From Acanthochromis polyacanthus (Eukaryota; Chordata; Actinopteri; Pomacentridae), in contig NC_067132.1 of NCBI RefSeq assembly GCF_021347895.1, forward strand, positions 4,199,268 to 4,263,267: a stretch of DNA of 64,000 bases, read 5' to 3'. A program made the translations under genes and the position numbers. Below are positions 62,902 to 64,000 of this stretch, in pieces (within the stretch, counting starts at the first letter, position 1; every line of letters begins with the position of its first letter). Under the pieces are notes generated by a model. The model had not been told where the DNA came from, did no database searches, and was given only the letters and a program-made list of their open reading frames with translations.

Positions 62902-64000
62902 TATATCTTTTCATATGTACAAACCAGATAGAGATACAAGCTTTTTATGAAGCTTGATCAGATTATCTTATTCAGATTACAGTGCTCTATATAGAACTAC
63001 ATATCAGAATGTGTTCTACCAGCTATGTGAGGAACAACAGGTGGAGCAGCCAGTTTAACGTTTGCTTTCATTTAAAAGTGGATGAAACAGCCACACTAAC
63101 ACTCTAATGACAGCTAATGCAAAGCACTGCTGGACAATGATGCAAAGCTTTTCCGGGCTCATTAAAATATATTTTCTAAATTCTACAGTTGATGAAAGTT
63201 TAGAGTTATTAGATTTAGGAGTAGAACTCTTCACTTGCTTTCTTATCAAATTGCAGCAGGGCAAATTAGACTAGTAGATGCTCTCACTCTTTAAGGGCCA
63301 GATGAGAATGGGTGGGGTATTTTTCTGCACAGATAATAGTTGAACAGGTGATTCTAAAGTGCTTGTCAGGTTTTCCACCAGCCGTTGGCTGTAGAAGTTC
63401 AAGTTCTGGTGGTTGGACAAGGTTGCAGTCTGTGCAGACCAGATTAGGTTTTCCAAACCAAACTGGGAAAATTATTCTGGACCTTAGCTGTGTCATGGAC
63501 AACTGTTACACAGAGAAGTAGATCTCTTTAGAATAAGACCCCTATGAAATTAGCCACACCCCTGCAGGCCTGTCATGGACAACATGAGCTATCAGCTTGG
63601 AGGTGTTTGAAAAGACAAACCATCAGTTGTGAACTGTAACAGAGCACCAACTGATCATCTCTAAACCTGCTGTTTGGTGAGTGTGGTGCTGCTGTTTCTC
63701 CTTGTTACTGTGTGGAAGCAAGTAGAATACATTAAAGCACTGACTCTCAGGTGTCCACCATTGTGACAAGTTTACTGCAGCACTGCAAGGTGAAGACTTG
63801 CTGCTATCTGATGTCTGGATGTGTGCAGAGGTCTCTCCCAGCAATCTGAGTGAGGGGTGGCAAGATGGCAGCCTCCCTCATGTTTTATGCCATCATCTGA
63901 TTGGACGGTGAACGTGTCAGTGTTTCTCAAGGGTTACTAATGCAGGCAGAACCAAAGCATAGCATTTCCACCACCCATAGTCAATGGTTGGTATTCCAGT
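62902..64000. other. DNA without a recognised gene
   Basis: AT-rich sequence to the end of the window. No exon, RNA gene or named repeat is recognised. Confidence 0.5.

Overview
The window is from a ray-finned (teleost) fish, most likely a percomorph. The evidence is the density of Tc1/mariner elements with long inverted/direct-repeat ends, hAT-type elements, CR1/L2-type LINEs with a CAATT-repeat or poly(A) end, a tRNA-derived SINE with a GGAT tail, and long CA/GT arrays, all on AT-rich background DNA. I see no intact host gene. The only intact protein gene is a transposase. Two isolated stretches (17918-18148 and 36428-36668) look like coding exons that I cannot name.

Layout. 1-2819: no recognisable gene. 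3536-15971: two adjacent same-strand decayed genes. The first is a C2H2 zinc-finger multicopy protein of unknown function with frameshifts, a stop and a Tc1 element in its coding sequence. The second is a SAMD3-like multicopy protein in three exons with two nonsense codons, whose last intron is filled with a hAT element, a TA-flanked element, a poly(A) LINE fragment and another Tc1 element. 16-22 kb: small inverted-repeat elements, a 67-bp minisatellite, SINE and Tc1 fragments and a solo LTR. 22.1-24.8 kb: a Tc1 element split by a nested pair of foldback elements. 25-44 kb: mostly plain AT-rich DNA with microsatellites, a minisatellite, an element carrying a RecQ-like helicase fragment, two SINEs, an L2-type LINE end and dead Tc1 copies. 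44.6-48.1 kb: a LINE that is nearly open for reading. 49-52 kb: another Tc1 element split by the foldback family, a SINE and a Tc1 fragment. 54-56.5 kb: a Tc1 remnant followed by a further foldback copy. 58-63 kb: a 1.0-kb hAT element, a TTAA-flanked element and a nearly intact Tc1-type transposase.

The most unusual content is a short non-coding element family with six copies here (2827, 13723, 23122, 23621, 50173, 54972). Each copy has inverted ends of about 108 bp beginning CARCCCGRTCTCACG or the variant CAACACGGTCTCACG, and each is flanked by a perfect 7-bp target duplication. Three copies split Tc1 transposase genes and one sits inside another member of the family. Two structural classes exist: a telomere-like-repeat class (about 560-590 bp) and a fully palindromic GCGGCCGC-rich foldback class (617 and 736 bp). 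No transposase for them is present. The two copies of one Tc1 family (5578-7212 intact; 13168-15392 split) are nearly identical and have the same coding length once the insertion is removed, so both the Tc1 family and the 7-bp family moved recently.
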